Positions 12,366 through 25,795 of a stretch of 64,000 nucleotides of DNA are shown in pieces; within the stretch, counting starts at the first letter, position 1, and every line of letters starts with the position of its first letter. The stretch covers positions 1 through 64,000 of the forward strand of contig JAKLZA010000278.1 of assembly GCA_030704615.1 (NCBI GenBank), written 5' to 3'. The DNA comes from Takakia lepidozioides (Eukaryota > Streptophyta > Takakiopsida > Takakiales > Takakiaceae). Position numbers and translations under genes: made by a program. The notes beneath the pieces were generated by a model. It did no database searches. It had not been told where the DNA came from and saw nothing but the letters and a program-made list of their open reading frames with translations.

Positions 12366-13230
12366 GACCTACAGCTAGTGTATCATGGGGGTGTTTCCTA
12401 TTTGTTTCCTTTTCCGCATTCATCTTAGCTACCTTACCATTGATAATTAAGTATCAGTTTGCTTCATCAATTATCGGTTTCCTCACTCTCCATTCAATCC
12501 ACAGCTTCACTCAGATCTCTCTACACAGTGTGATTGTATCGTATAAGTATCAGATTATGATTTATCAGGTATCAGGCCGAAGCCATTGTGTCCTATTCTC
12601 CTCTACAATATCCTACAGCTTTGCATATAAACAAGCATCTACTAATCCCTTTTCTCCTTCATCGTGTGCTCACCGACTTCCGCTCCCGTCTCACTCCGAA
12701 TCCTCCTTCCCATAATAATAATCATCCTTCATCATTCCCCGTTCTTCCCTTTATCCTCCTATCCGCGGTTCTAACCGTTTCCCTCTCTAACCGTCGTATG
12801 TGAATTAACATGTTCCCTTCACAGGTGTTGTTCCCCACAATCGTTCCCTGTCCTACTCTTCGTTCCCTATTATCGTGACAGCTGTGTCAAGCGGTGACTG
12901 GCTGTGTTTGGCTGTGTCGGGCTGTGAACTGGCTGTGTGGCTGTGCGGGCTGGTGTGGCTGTGTGGGGTTGGGTGTGACGACTGTGACGGGCTGTGTGGG
13001 CTGTGACGGCTGAGGGCTGTGTGGGCATGACTGTGTGGGTGTGACGACTGTGACGGGCTGTGTTGGCTGTGTGGGCTGTGACTGCTGTGTCGGCTGTGTG
13101 GGCTATGTAACCCCCCTCTACGGTGCGCTGCTGTCACCCCTAAGGTTCCTGTTTGTCTCAGTCTGTGCAAAAATTAAGGGTACCCTACAGATCCCGTATA
13201 AGTGTCTAAGTCCCCTACCGTCCTCTAACA
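12257..13230 (-). repeat. Element 1 5' LTR
   Basis: A 974-bp LTR with TGT...ACA ends (TGTTAGAGG at 13230 reading down, GCGCGACA ending at 12257). It is shorter than the 1017-1018 bp LTRs of element 2, mainly in the minisatellite. It differs from its partner (1-849) by numerous small changes, so this element is older than element 2 or its consensus is less accurate. Confidence 0.92.
12877..13109 (-). repeat. LTR minisatellite, CACAGCC core (element 1, 5' LTR)
   Basis: About 230 bp of irregular GGCTGTGTG/GGCTGTGACG units (plus-strand view). Several units are degenerate and the array is shorter than in the other complete LTRs. Non-coding. Confidence 0.85.
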
Positions 13231-13670
13231 ACATAATCCAGTTCTTGAGCCATTCATCTTCTAAAAAAGGCATCCTGTGTTGGCTTGAAAACCGATTATC
13301 AGTGCCAAGACACATGCAAGATTCGTAAAGTAGAAACGGGGCTGAGTTTTTTCAGGCATATGCAGGCCTGGATGGTATTCCGGGGCCTCATAAACAGCTC
13401 TGCCAGGGTAAAAAATAAATAACTCAGAATTCCAGGTCAATCATATCATGAAAGCACCATGGTTTAATAAAAAAATTCCCCTATACTTGCAGATTGTACC
13501 TTCATTTCATAAACCAGATTGCAGGTCTGGAGATAACCTCCAAAACCAAGCCCTTCAAGCAACAAGTGTCGTTCTTGCTTAGTTTTATCTAAGTAAGAAT
13601 ATCTCTACACCTAGCAAGGTGTATCATGACCAGGTTTAGGCCATGAAAAAGTATTTAAAACTGTCATGCT

Positions 13671-16417
13671 AGGCTACTTGCTGGACCATAAAGGTTACTG
13701 TTTTAGAATCCAGTTTTTGAATAAGTCGCCTTCCCAAAAAAAACAGCCAGCCTGAAGGTATCATAGCATTGCAAATGCATGAGCAAGCATTACATGCAAT
13801 GACATGGCTTATTTGAGTCTCTGTAAGGAGCTGCAGGTCTGGAATGGAATTCCAGGACTTCATGATCAAAACTCTGCCAGGGTAGAAGGTTAGAAGCACA
13901 CAACACCTACTAGCAAGCATGTCTTGAAAATCAAAATTATGATGGGGCCAGGTCTGAAGGTGCTTCAGTGCCAAGTCATAGGCAAGACTTCTAACAACAC
14001 AAAACACAGGGCTGAGTACCCTCAAGCAGATATGGGCCTAGAGTGGAATTCCAGGGCCTCATAAAAGCTCTGCCAGTTAAAGAAAGGAACTCAGAAACCC
14101 CTGTCCCTATCATGCAATGAAATCACGGTGATATGAGAGCCTTGAAGAATGTTGTTATCAGACAAGGTCTATCTTCTGATCCATCAAAGCCAAGGCCATG
14201 ATGTTTCATTTCAGAGCCTAGTTTCCATGCAGCCAGAGTTATAGCTGCAGCCCTATACCTTTGTTGAAAACAGCCAGAGCCTTCAGTAGAGATTTTGTTT
14301 TCTATGAAGTCCTTGTGTGTCTTAACTCCAAAACATGTAGAAGTGGTCATCAAGAACCAAAAACAAGGGTAAGGAGTAAGAAGGCGATCCTCATTAGAGC
14401 AGACTTGAAGCCGTTTTGAGGCAGCAAGGTGGCAGATTTGAAACAGCAACTGGCATCGGCAGCTTCAGGCGGTAGCAACAATCCCTTATGCAAGAATCGG
14501 ACTCTACAAGCTTCAAGAATTCAAGACAAGTGAAGACCCTCACCTGTGCCCGTCCCAAAAAACCACCACATAAAGATGTGTGTTAGCGAGGATGCATCAG
14601 GTGAGTGGCAGGTCTTCACAGTTGCTATCCATGTCAGTGCTGAATTCTAAAGCATGTACAGATCACAATTCAAGCAAGGGTAACCTCAAAAGACCTTGAG
14701 TGTTTGCGGTATGCCCTGCGCCATGGCGTCCAACAGAACACAATCACAGTAGAAGGGTTCACAGATAGAGAAGAGCTCATACAAAGTGAAAGAGCCATAT
14801 GTAATATGTAGATAAATAGGGGTAGAGTACTTCCCAACGAGGATAAAAAGCGCCGCTGCAATTAAAAGAACCATGAGGGTCTGAGCAAAGCAATCATCGC
14901 TTTGTCACCTGCCAGAGAAGAATCTGCATGACCGCCAATGCGCATCCCAAGAGCCAGCCATCACGGGTACCATGCAGCAGTTGGGGAGCAGATTTACACG
15001 GCGCATCACATCAAGGATCCCTGAAGCACGAGCTCTGTGCTGTGTGAAAGGTGTCGACCTGCTTAGGGCACAGATCCCCGATTTCTCATCCAAGGGGGGA
15101 TGAAAAGTCGCATTCTAGCAGGAGATGCACTGGTCAATGGATGACATCCATTAAAAAGGTAACTTTTAGGGTTAGGGTATAGGCTCAAGTTTAATAACTG
15201 CCATCATTTCTAATAAATGATGGTAAAATTACTCTCTCCTGGATTAAAATAGGTCACCATCGTTCATGGAATTCATCCCGTTTGGATGAAAAAGGAGAAA
15301 ACAAATGATAAACCAAGATTTATGCACAGCAAGGGTCATCATCCTAATAATTTCATCCATTTGGATGAGAAAGGAGATTAGGATGAAAAACCAAAATCTG
15401 CAGAGTAAGCGTCATCATCCTTCAAAAAATTCATCCAGTTTTGGATGAAAAGGGAATTGGGATGAACAACCAAATAACCAGCATTAAAAGGTTAAGGCCA
15501 GATGAAATCCAAAGAGTTATAGAGGGAGGGGAGAGAGGGAGAGAGAGGGACCCACCAGCCAATCCCCTGGCATGGCAGAACCTTACGGAGTGAGTGTGGT
15601 ATGCACTCACCCCGTAAGGGAGTGCATACCAAACCCCTTCTCATAAGGTTTCCCCTTTCATGTAGTTCTATCCTTAGATTATATTATCCAAGGGAGTAGA
15701 ATCCTACATCCTCTCTTCCTCCGTCATGAATGAAAATTGGCATAAAGTGTATCATAGCAAGACTGGTATAGTATAGAGAAAAGAACAGAGAGTTCAGTGG
15801 TATACTTAGCTCTGGATAGGTACAAAGTTTTTAGAAAATACCTTTCAGTTTCTCAATAAGCTCTCGCACAGGGAAGAACAGGCTAGGGAAGGAACCTCGT
15901 TCAAGGAACCTTGTCAAGATATAGCAGCAGCTCAGGTCTGTAGTACCATGCCTGTGATATAGACAAAACATCTTCTAGCAACAGATTAGAGTTGGGTATT
16001 TTTTTATGGTGCCACAAGGAGCGAAGCCATATCTAAGAGAAGTATAGAAGCACTTGATCAAAGGACTTGGTAGTCACTCGATCATAAGGTATTTGATTAT
16101 GATATAAGGCATCGGCTACAAGGGACTAGCTAACAAAAGTAGTGTGCATTGACCGGATCAAGTATAAGGTGTACACGTACTCCCGTAAGCTGTCTTACCA
16201 GGGCTTAGCTCATAATATCGGCATTCAGAAGTCCTTTAGATGCTCAGGTATCATCAAGGATGCCTTACTTTCATACCCAATCAATCAACCATACTATTGC
16301 TGGAGAAGATCATATCTGGCCAAGGGGGATTCATACCCCAAGGCTTTAAGTTCATCATTCCAGTTTGGAATCATGACCAGGTTTAGGCCATGAAAAAGTA
16401 TTTAAAACTGTCATGCT
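13671..16417. repeat. Array unit U1, internally deleted
   Basis: The unit is 2,747 bp. At about 16371 the sequence jumps from TTCCAGTTTGGAAT straight to CATGACCAGGTTTAGG, removing about 930 bp that all other full units carry (for example 19144-20079). It has more point indels than U4-U7. Confidence 0.9.
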
Positions 16418-19400
16418 AGGCTACTTGCTGGACCATAAAGGTTACTGTTTTAGAATCCAGTTTTTGAATAAGTCGCCTTCCCAGAAAAAACAGCCAGCCT
16501 GAAGGTATCATAGCATTGCAAATGCATGAGCAAGCATTACATGCAATGACATGGCTATTTGAGTCTCTGTAAGGAGCTGCAGGTCTGGAATGGGAATTCC
16601 AGACTTCATGATCAAAACTCTGCCAGGGTATAGAAGGTTAGAAGCACACAACACCTACTAGCAAGCATGTCTTGAAAATCAAAATTATGATGGGGCCAGG
16701 TCTGAAGGTGCTTCAGTGCCAAGTCATAGGCAAGACTTCTAACAACACAAAACACAGGGCTGAGTACCCTCAAGCAGATATGGGCCTGGAGTGGAATTCC
16801 AGGGCCTCATAAAAAGCTCTGCCAGTTAAAGAAAGGGAACTCAGAAAACCCTGTCCCCTATCATGCAATGAAATCACGGTGATATGAGAGCCTTGAAGAA
16901 TGTTTGTTATCAGACAAGGTCTATCTTCTGATCCATCAAAGCCAAGGCCATGATGTTTCATTTCAGAGCCTAGTTTCCATGCAGCCAGAGTTATAGCTGC
17001 AGCCCTATACCTTTGTTGAAAACAGCCAGAGCCTTCAGTAGAGATTTTGTTTTCTATGAAGTCCCTTGTGTGTCTTAACTCCAAAACATGTAGAAGTGGT
17101 CATCAAGAACCAAAAACAAGGGGTAAGGAGTAAGAAGGCGATCCTCATTAGAGCAGACTTGAAGCCGTTTTGAGGCAGCAAGGTGGCAGATTTGAAACAG
17201 CAACTGGCATCGCAGCTTCAGGCGGGTAGTGTAGCAACAATCCCTTATGCAAGAATCGGACTCTACAAGCTTCAAGAATTCAAGACAAGTGAAGACCCTC
17301 ACCTGTGCCCGTCCCAAAAACCACCACATAAAGATGTGTGTTAGCGAGGATGCATCAGGTTGAGTGGCAGGTCTTCACAGTTGCTATCCATGTCAGTGCT
17401 GAATTCTAAAGCATGTACAGATCACAATTCAAGCAAGGGTAACCTCAAAAGACCTTGAGTGTTTGCGGTATGCCTGCGCCATGGCGTCCAACAGAACACA
17501 ATCACAGTAGAAGGGTTCACAGATAGAGAAGAGCTCATACAAAGTGAAAGAGCCATATGTAATATGTAGATAAATAGGGTATAGTACTTCCCAACGAGGA
17601 GTAAAAGCGCCGCTGCAATTAAAAAGAACCATGAGGGTCTGAGCAAAGCAATCATCGCTTTGTCACCTGCCAGAGAAGAATCTGCATGACCGCCAATGCG
17701 CATCCCAAGAGCCAGCCATCACGGGTACCATGCAGCAGTTGGGGAGCAGATTTACACGGCGCATCATCAAGGATCCCTGAAGCACGAGCTCTGTGCTGTG
17801 AAAGGTGTCGACCTGCTTAGGGCACAGATCCCGATTTCTCATCCAGGGGGATGAAAAGTCGCATTTCTAGCAGGAGATGCACTGGTCAATGGATGACATC
17901 CATAAAAGGTAACTTTTAGGGTTTTAGGGTATAGGCTCAAGTTTAATAACTGCCATCATTTCTAATAAATGATGGTAAAATTACTCTCTCCTGGATTAAA
18001 ATAGGTCACCATCGTTCATGGAATTCATCCCGTTTGGATGAAAAAAGGAGAAAACAAATGATAAAACCAAGATTTATGCACAGCAAGGGTCATCATCCTA
18101 ATAATTTCATCCAGATTTGGATGAGAAAGGAGATTAGGATGAAAAACCAAAATCTGCAGAGTAAGCGTCATCATCCTTCAAAAAAATTTATCCAGTTTGG
18201 ATGAAAAGGGAATGAAAGGGAATTGGGATGAACAACCAAAAACCAGCATTAAAAAAGGTTAAGGCCAGATGAAATCCAAAGAGTTATAGAGGGAGAGGGA
18301 GAGGGGAGAGAGAGGGACCCACCAGCCAATCCCCTGGCATGGCAGAACCTTACGGAGTGAGTGTGGTATGCACTCACCCGTAAGGGAGTGCATTACCAAA
18401 CCCCTTCTCATAAGGTTTCCCCTCTTCCATGTATTCTATCCTTAGATTATATTATCCAAGGGAGTAGAATCCTACATCCTCTCTTCCTCCGGTCATGAAT
18501 GAAACAGGCATAAAGTGTATCATAGCAAGACTGGTATAGTATCACGAGAAAAGAACAGAGAGAGTTCAGTGGTTTATACTTAGCTCTGGATAGGTACAAG
18601 TTTTTAGAAAATACCTTTCAGTTTCTCATAAGCTCTCGCACAGGAAGAACAGGCTAGGGGAAGGAACTCGTTCAAGGAACCTTGTCAAGATATAGCTGCA
18701 GCAGCTCAGGTCTGTAGTACCATGCCTGTGATATAGACAAAACATCTTCTAGCAACAGATTAGAGTTGGGTTTTTTTATGGTGCCACAAGGAGCGAAGCC
18801 ATATCTAAGAGAAGTATAGAAGCACTTGATCAAAGGACTTGGTAGTCACTCGATCATAAGGTATTTGATTCTGATATAAGGCATCGGCTACAAGGGACTA
18901 GCTAACAAAAGTAGTGTGCATTGACCGGATCAAGTATAAGGTGTACACATACTCCCGTAAGCTGTCTTACCAGGGCTTAGCTCATAATATCGGCATTCAG
19001 AAGTCCTTTAGATGCTCAGGTATCATCAAGGATGCCTTACTCTTCATACCCAATCAATCAACCATACTATTGCTGGAGAAGATCATATCTGGCCAAGGGG
19101 GATTCATACCCCAAGGCTTTAAGTTCATCATTCCAGTTTGGAATGTGTTTGCTGCCTATCTGCCTGCAAGGCTCCTCAAAAAATATCGTCAGTACATCAG
19201 AATGAGAAGGTGAAACAGGAAAGGAGAAGGGTAGATGGTGTGTACAAAAACCACTAAGTACACTGATCAGATAAAGAGAGGGAAGATATACATGTCATGT
19301 CAAGACATGGACAAGACCACTAAGGTCATTGTCATTGAAAGACAAAGCAGCCCTTTACAGGGCACCATCTAACAACCACTTCCATGTTTACCATCTCATT

Positions 19401-22400
19401 TGAATATCCCGTTACATTTCAGGGTATCTGAAAAAACAGGGTGGGAGGGTGGGATTCTTGGTCAATCATATTATGAAAGCACCATAGTTTGACATACAAC
19501 GATCACCACCATACTTGCCGATTGTAACATCATTTCAAAAACCAGATTGCAGGTCTGGAGATAAATCTCGAGAGCCAAGCACATAGTACTTTAAATTGCA
19601 ATTGAAACAGCAAGCCATACATGTCTTAAGCATTTGCCTGTTGACATAATGATTCCTCATTTTTTGTTGACATGGGTCAAGCCTTACATAATCCAGTTCT
19701 TGAGCCATTCATCTTCCTAAAAAGGCATCCTGTGTTGGCTTGAAACCGATCTATCAGTGCCAAGACACATGCAAGATTCGTAAAGTAGAAACGGGGCTGA
19801 GTTTTTTCAGGCATATGCAGGCCTGGATTGGTATTCCGGGGCCTCATAAACAGCTCTGCCAGGGTAAAAAATAAATAACTCAGAATTCCAGGTCAATCAT
19901 ATCATGAAAGCACCATGGTTTAATAAAAAAATTCCCCTATACTTGCAGATTGTACCTTCATTTCATAAACCAGATTGCAGGTCTGGAGATAACCTCCAAA
20001 ACCAAGCCCTTCAAGCAACAAGTGTCGTTCTTGCTTAGTTTTATCTAAGTAGAATATCTCTACACCTAGCAAGGTGTATCATGACCAGGTTTAGGCCATG
20101 AAAAAGTATTTAAAACTGTCATGCTAGGCTACTTGCTGGACCATAAAGGTTACTGTTTTAGAATCCAGTTTTTGAATAAGTCGCCTTCCAAAAAAAACAG
20201 CCAGCCTGAAGGTATCATAGCATTGCAAATGCATGAGCAAGCATTACATGCAATGACATGGCTTATTTGAGTCTCTGTAAGGAGCTGCAGGTCTGGAATG
20301 GAATTCCAGGACTTCATGATCAAAACTCTGCCAGGGTAGAAGGTTAGAAGCACACAACACCTACTAGCAAGCATGTCTTGAAAATCAAAATTATGATGGG
20401 GCCAGGTCTGAAGGTGCTTCAGTGCCAAGTCATAGGCAAGACTTCTAACAACACAAAACACAGGGCTGAGTACCCTCAAGCAGATATGGGCCTGGAGTGG
20501 AATTCCAGGGCCTCATAAAAAGCTCTGCCAGTTAAAGAAAGGAACTCAGAAACCCCTGTCCCCTATCATGCAATGAAATCACGGTGATATGAGAGCCTTG
20601 AAGAATGTTTGTTATCAGACAAGGTCTATCTTTCCATCAAAGCCAAGGCCATGATGTTTCATTTCGAGCCTAGTTTCCATGCAGAGAGTATTAGCTGCAG
20701 CCCTATACCTTTGTTGAAAACAGCCAGAGCCTTAAGTAGAGATTTTGTTTCTATGAAGTCCCTGGGTGTCTTACTCCAAAACATGTAGAAGTGGTCATCA
20801 AGAACAAAAACAAGGGTAAGGAGTAAGGAAGGCGATCCTCATTAGAGCAGACTTTGAAGCCGTTTTGAGGCAGCAAGGTGGCAGATTTGAAACAGCAACT
20901 GGCATCGGCAGCTTCAGGCGGTAGCAACAATCCCTTATGCAAGAATCGGACTCTACAAGCTTCAAGAATTCAAGACAAGTGAAGACCCTCACCTGTGCCC
21001 GTCCCAAAAACCACCACATAAAGATGTGTGTTAGCGAGGATGCATCAGGTGAGTGGCAGGTCTTCACAGTTGCTATCCATGTCAGTGCTGAATTCTAAAG
21101 CATGTACAGATCACAATTCAAGCAAGGGTAACCTCAAAAGACCTTGAGTGTTTGCGGTATGCCCTGCGCCATGGCGTCCAACAGATCGTCTCCAACAGAA
21201 CACAATCACAGTAGAAGGGTCACAGATAGAGAAGAGCTCGTACAAAGTGAAAGAGCCATATGTAATATGTAGATAAATAGGGGTAGAGTACTTCCCAACG
21301 AGGAGTAAAAGCGCCGCTGCAATTAAAAAGAACCATGAGGGTCTGAGCAAAGCAATCATCGCTTTGTCACCTGCCAGAGAAGAATCTGCATGACCGCCAA
21401 TGCGCATCCCAAGAGCCAGCCATCACGGGTACCATGCAGCAGTTGGGGAGCAGATTTACACGGCGCATCATCAAGGATCCCTGAAGCACGAGCTCTGTGC
21501 TGTGAAAGGTGTCGACCTGCTTAGGGCACAGATCCCCGATTTCTCATCCAGGGGGGATGAAAAGTCGCATTCTAGCAGGAGATGCACTGGTCATGGATGA
21601 CATCCATTAAAAAGGTAACTTTTAGGGTTAGGGTATAGGCTCAAGTTAATAACTGCCATCATTTCTAATAAATGATGGTAAAATTACTCTCTCCTGGATT
21701 AAAATAGGTCACCATCGTTCATGGATTCATCCCGTTTGGATGAAAAAGGAGAAAAACAAATGATAAACCAAGATTTATGCACAGCAAGGGTCATCATCCT
21801 AATAATTTCATCCATATTTGGATGAGAAAGGAGATTAGGATGAAAAAACCAAAAATCTGCAGAGTAAGCGTCATCATCCTTCAAAAAATTCATCCAGTTT
21901 GGATGAAAAGGGAATTGGGATGAACAACCAAATAACCAGCATTAAAAAGGTTAAGGCCAGATGAAATCCAAAGAGTTATAGAGGGAGAGGGAGAGAGGGA
22001 GAGAGAGGGACCCACCAGCCATCCCCTGGCATGGCAGAACCTTACGGAGTGAGTGTGGTATGCACTCACCCCGTAAGGGAGTGCATACCAAACCCCTTCT
22101 CATAAGGTTTCCCCTCTTCATGTAGTTCTATCCTTAGATTATATTATCCAAGGGAGAGTAGAATCCTACATCCTCTCTTCCTCCGGTCATGAATGAAACA
22201 TTGGCATAAAGTGTATCATAGCAAGACTGGTATAGTATCACGAGAAAAGAACAGAGAGTTCAGTGTTATACTTAGCTCTGGATAGGTACAAGTTTTTAGA
22301 AAATACCTTTCAGTTTCTCAATAAGCTCTCGCACAGGGAAGAACAGGCTAGGGAAGGAACCTCGTTCAAGGAACCTTGTCAAGATATAGCAGCAGCTCAG

Positions 22401-25325
22401 GTCTGTAGTACCATGCCTGTGATATAGACAAAACATCTTCTAGCAACAGATTAGAGTTGGGTATTTTTTTATGGTGCCACAAGGAGCGAAGCCATATCTA
22501 AGAGAAGTATAGAAGCACTTGATCAAAGGACTTGGTAGTCACTCGATCATAAGGTATTTGATTCTGATATAAGGCATCGGCTACAAGGGACTAGCTAACA
22601 AAGTAGTGTGCATTGACCGGATCAAGTATAAGGTGTACACGTACTCCCGTAAGCTGTCTTACCAGGGCTTAGCTCATAATATCGGCATTCAGAAGTCCTT
22701 TAGATGCTCAGGTATCATCAAGGATGCCTTACTCTTCATACCCAATCAATCAACCATACTATTGCTGGAGAAGATCATATCTGGCCAAGGGGGATTCATA
22801 CCCCAAGGCTTTAAGTTCATCATTCCAGTTTGGAATGTGTTTGCTGCCTATCTGCCTGCAAGGCTCCTCAAAAAAATATCGTCAGTACATCAGAATGAGA
22901 AGGGTGAAACAGGAAAGGAGAAGGGTAGATGGTGTGTACAAAAACCACTAAGTACACTGATCAGATAAAGAGAGGGAAGATATACATGTCATGTCAAGAC
23001 ATGGACAAGACCACTAAGGTCATTGTCATTGACAGACAAAGCAGCCCTTTACAGGGCACCATCTAACAACCACTTCCATGTTTACCATCTCATTTGAATA
23101 TCCCGTTACATTTCAGGGTATCTGAAAAAACAGGGTGGGAGGGTGGGATTCTTGGTCAATCATATTGTGAAAGCACCATAGTTTGACATACAACGATCAC
23201 CACCATACTTGCCGATTGTAACATCATTTCAAAAACCAGATTGCAGGTCTGGAGATAAATCTCGAGAGCCAAGCACATAGTACTTTAAATTGCAATTGAA
23301 ACAGCAAGCCATACATGTCTTAAGCATTTGCCTGTTGACATAATGATTCCTCATTTTTTGTTGACATGGGTCAAGCCTTACATAATCCAGTTCTTGAGCC
23401 ATTCATCTTCCTAAAAAGGCATCCTGTGTTGGCTTGAAACCGATCTATCAGTGCCAAGACACATGCAAGATTCGTAAAGTAGAAACGGGGCTGAGTTTTT
23501 TCAGGCATATGCAGGCCTGGATTGGTATTCCGGGGCCTCATAAACAGCTCTGCCAGGGTAAAAAATAAATAACTCAGAATTCCAGGTCAATCATATCATG
23601 AAAGCACCATGGTTTAATAAAAAAATTCCCCTATACTTGCAGATTGTACCTTCATTTCATAAACCAGATTGCAGGTCTGGAGATAACCTCCAAAACCAAG
23701 CCCTTCAAGCAACAAGTGTCGTTCTTGCTTAGTTTTATCTAAGTAAGAATATCTCTACACCTAGCAAGGTGTATCATGACCAGGTTTAGGCCATGAAAAG
23801 TATTTAAAACTGTCATGCTAGGCTACTTGCTGGACCATAAAGGTTACTGTTTTAGAATCCAGTTTTTGAATAAGTCGCCTTCCCAAAAAAAACAGCCAGC
23901 CTGAAGGTATCATAGCATTGCAAATGCATGAGCAAGCATTACATGCAATGACATGGCTTATTTGAGTCTCTGTAAGGAGCTGCAGGTCTGGAATGGAATT
24001 CCAGGACTTCATGATCAAAACTCTGCCAGGGTAGAAGGTTAGAAGCACACAACACCTACTAGCAAGCATGTCTTGAAAATCAAAATTATGATGGGGCCAG
24101 GTCTGAAGGTGCTTCAGTGCCAAGTCATAGGCAAGACTTCTAACAACACAAAACACAGGGCTGAGTACCCTCAAGCAGATATGGGCCTGGAGTGGAATTC
24201 CAGGGCCTCATAAAAAGCTCTGCCAGTTAAAGAAAGGAACTCAGAAACCCTGTCCCCTATCATGCAATGAAATCACGGTGATATGAGAGCCTTGAAGAAT
24301 GTTTGTTATCAGACAAGGTCTATCTTCTGATCCATCAAAGCCAAGGCCATGATGTTTCATTTCAGAGCCTAGTTTCCATGCAGCCAGAGTTATAGCTGCA
24401 GCCCTATACCTTTGTTGAAAACAGCCAGAGCCTTCAGTAGAGATTTTGTTTTCTATGAAGTCCCTTGTGTGTCTTAACTCCAAAACATGTAGAAGTGGTC
24501 ATCAAGAACCAAAAACAAGGGTAAGGAGTAAGAAGGCGATCCTCATTAGAGCAGACTTGAAGCCGTTTTGAGGCAGCAAGGTGGCAGATTTGAAACAGCA
24601 ACTGGCATCGGCAGCTTCAGGCGGTAGCAACAATCCCTTATGCAAGAATCGGACTCTACAAGCTTCAAGAATTCAAGACAAGTGAAGACCCTCACCTGTG
24701 CCCGTCCCAAAAACCACCACATAAAGATGTGTGTTAGCGAGGATGCATCAGGTGAGTGGCAGGTCTTCACAGTTGCTATCCATGTCAGTGCTGAATTCTA
24801 AAGCATGTACAGATCACAATTCAAGCAAGGGTAACCTCAAAAGACCTTGAGTGTTTGCGGTATGCCCTGCGCCATGGCGTCCAACAGATCGTCTCCAACA
24901 GAACACAATCACAGTAGAAGGGTTCACAGATAGAGAAGAGCTCGTACAAAGTGAAAGAGCCATATGTAATATGTAGATAAATAGGGGTAGAGTACTTCCC
25001 AACGAGGAGTAAAAGCGCCGCTGCAATTAAAAAGAACCATGAGGGTCTGAGCAAAGCAATCATCGCTTTGTCACCTGCCAGAGAAGAATCTGCATGACCG
25101 CCAATGCGCATCCCAAGAGCCAGCCATCACGGGTACCATGCAGCAGTTGGGGAGCAGATTTACACGGCGCATCATCAAGGATCCCTGAAGCACGAGCTCT
25201 GTGCTGTGAAAGGTGTCGACCTGCTTAGGGCACAGATCCCCGATTTCTCATCCAGGGGGGATGAAAAGTCGCATTCTAGCAGGAGATGCACTGGTCAATG
25301 GATGACATCCATTAAAAAGGTAACT

Positions 25326-25338
25326 TTTAGGGTTAGGG
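25326..25338 (+). repeat. TTTAGGG-like motif in array unit (U4 example)
   Basis: TTTAGGGTTAGGG occurs once per unit at the equivalent position (U2 reads TTTAGGGTTTTAGGG). It resembles the plant telomere repeat or a telo-box but is too short to be a telomere relic with confidence. Confidence 0.4.
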
Positions 25339-25432
25339 TATAGGCTCAAGTTTAATAACTGCCATCATTTCTAATAAATGATGGTAAAATTACTCTCTCC
25401 TGGATTAAAATAGGTCACCATCGTTCATGGAA

Positions 25433-25672
25433 TTCATCCCGTTTGGATGAAAAAGGAGAAAACAAATGATAAACCAAGATTTATGCACAGCAAGGGTCAT
25501 CATCCTAATAATTTCATCCATATTTGGATGAGAAAGGAGATTAGGATGAAAAACCAAAATCTGCAGAGTAAGCGTCATCATCCTTCAAAAAATTCATCCA
25601 GTTTTGGATGAAAAGGGAATTGGGATGAACAACCAAATAACCAGCATTAAAAAGGTTAAGGCCAGATGAAAT
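25433..25672. repeat. Three 80-bp subrepeats with TCATCC/GGATGA dyads (U4 example)
   Basis: TTCATCC starts at 25433, 25513 and 25593, exactly 80 bp apart. Each is followed after a few bases by TTGGATGA, giving a short inverted repeat, then by AAAGG and ACCAA-type words. The same block occurs in every unit of the array. It looks like an old local triplication inside the monomer. Confidence 0.8.
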
Positions 25673-25745
25673 CCAAAGAGTTATAGAGGGAGAGGGAGAG
25701 AGGGAGAGAGAGGGACCCACCAGCCAATCCCCTGGCATGGCAGAA

Positions 25746-25795
25746 CCTTACGGAGTGAGTGTGGTATGCACTCACCCCGTAAGGGAGTGCATACC
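25746..25795. other. Two overlapping, mutually exclusive hairpins (U4 example)
   Basis: Hairpin A: CCTTACGGAGTGAGTG (25746-25761) pairs with CACTCACCCCGTAAGG (25769-25784) with one mismatch and a 7-base loop. Hairpin B: GGTATGCACTC (25763-25773) pairs perfectly with GAGTGCATACC (25785-25795) over an 11-base loop. They share bases 25763-25784 and cannot form together. The block is present in the other full units; U2 has small indels in both arms. Confidence 0.75.

Larger units (their letters stand above)
1..13230 (-). mobile_element. Element 1: Ty3/gypsy LTR retrotransposon, 3' end cut by window edge
   Basis: Read on the minus strand this runs 5' LTR (12257-13230), PBS (12237-12254), ORF-X, gag, protease, RT, RNase H, integrase, coding minisatellite, ORF3, PPT (850-866) and partial 3' LTR (1-849). 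Layout and sequence match elements 2 and 3 closely. The coding region is broken into many short frames by one- and two-base indels, so it is non-autonomous as written. The right edge abuts the 3.7-kb array, so it inserted into that array or its border. The expected 5-bp target duplication would begin ACATA at 13231-13235, but the left flank is outside the window and this cannot be confirmed. Its protein alleles resemble element 3 more than element 2. Confidence 0.93.

Noticed and set aside
23818-24174. 118-codon and 96-codon minus-strand ORFs in array units, one hydrophobic
   Set aside because: They overlap other open frames, change length with small indels and show no silent-site bias; most likely chance frames in a repeat.
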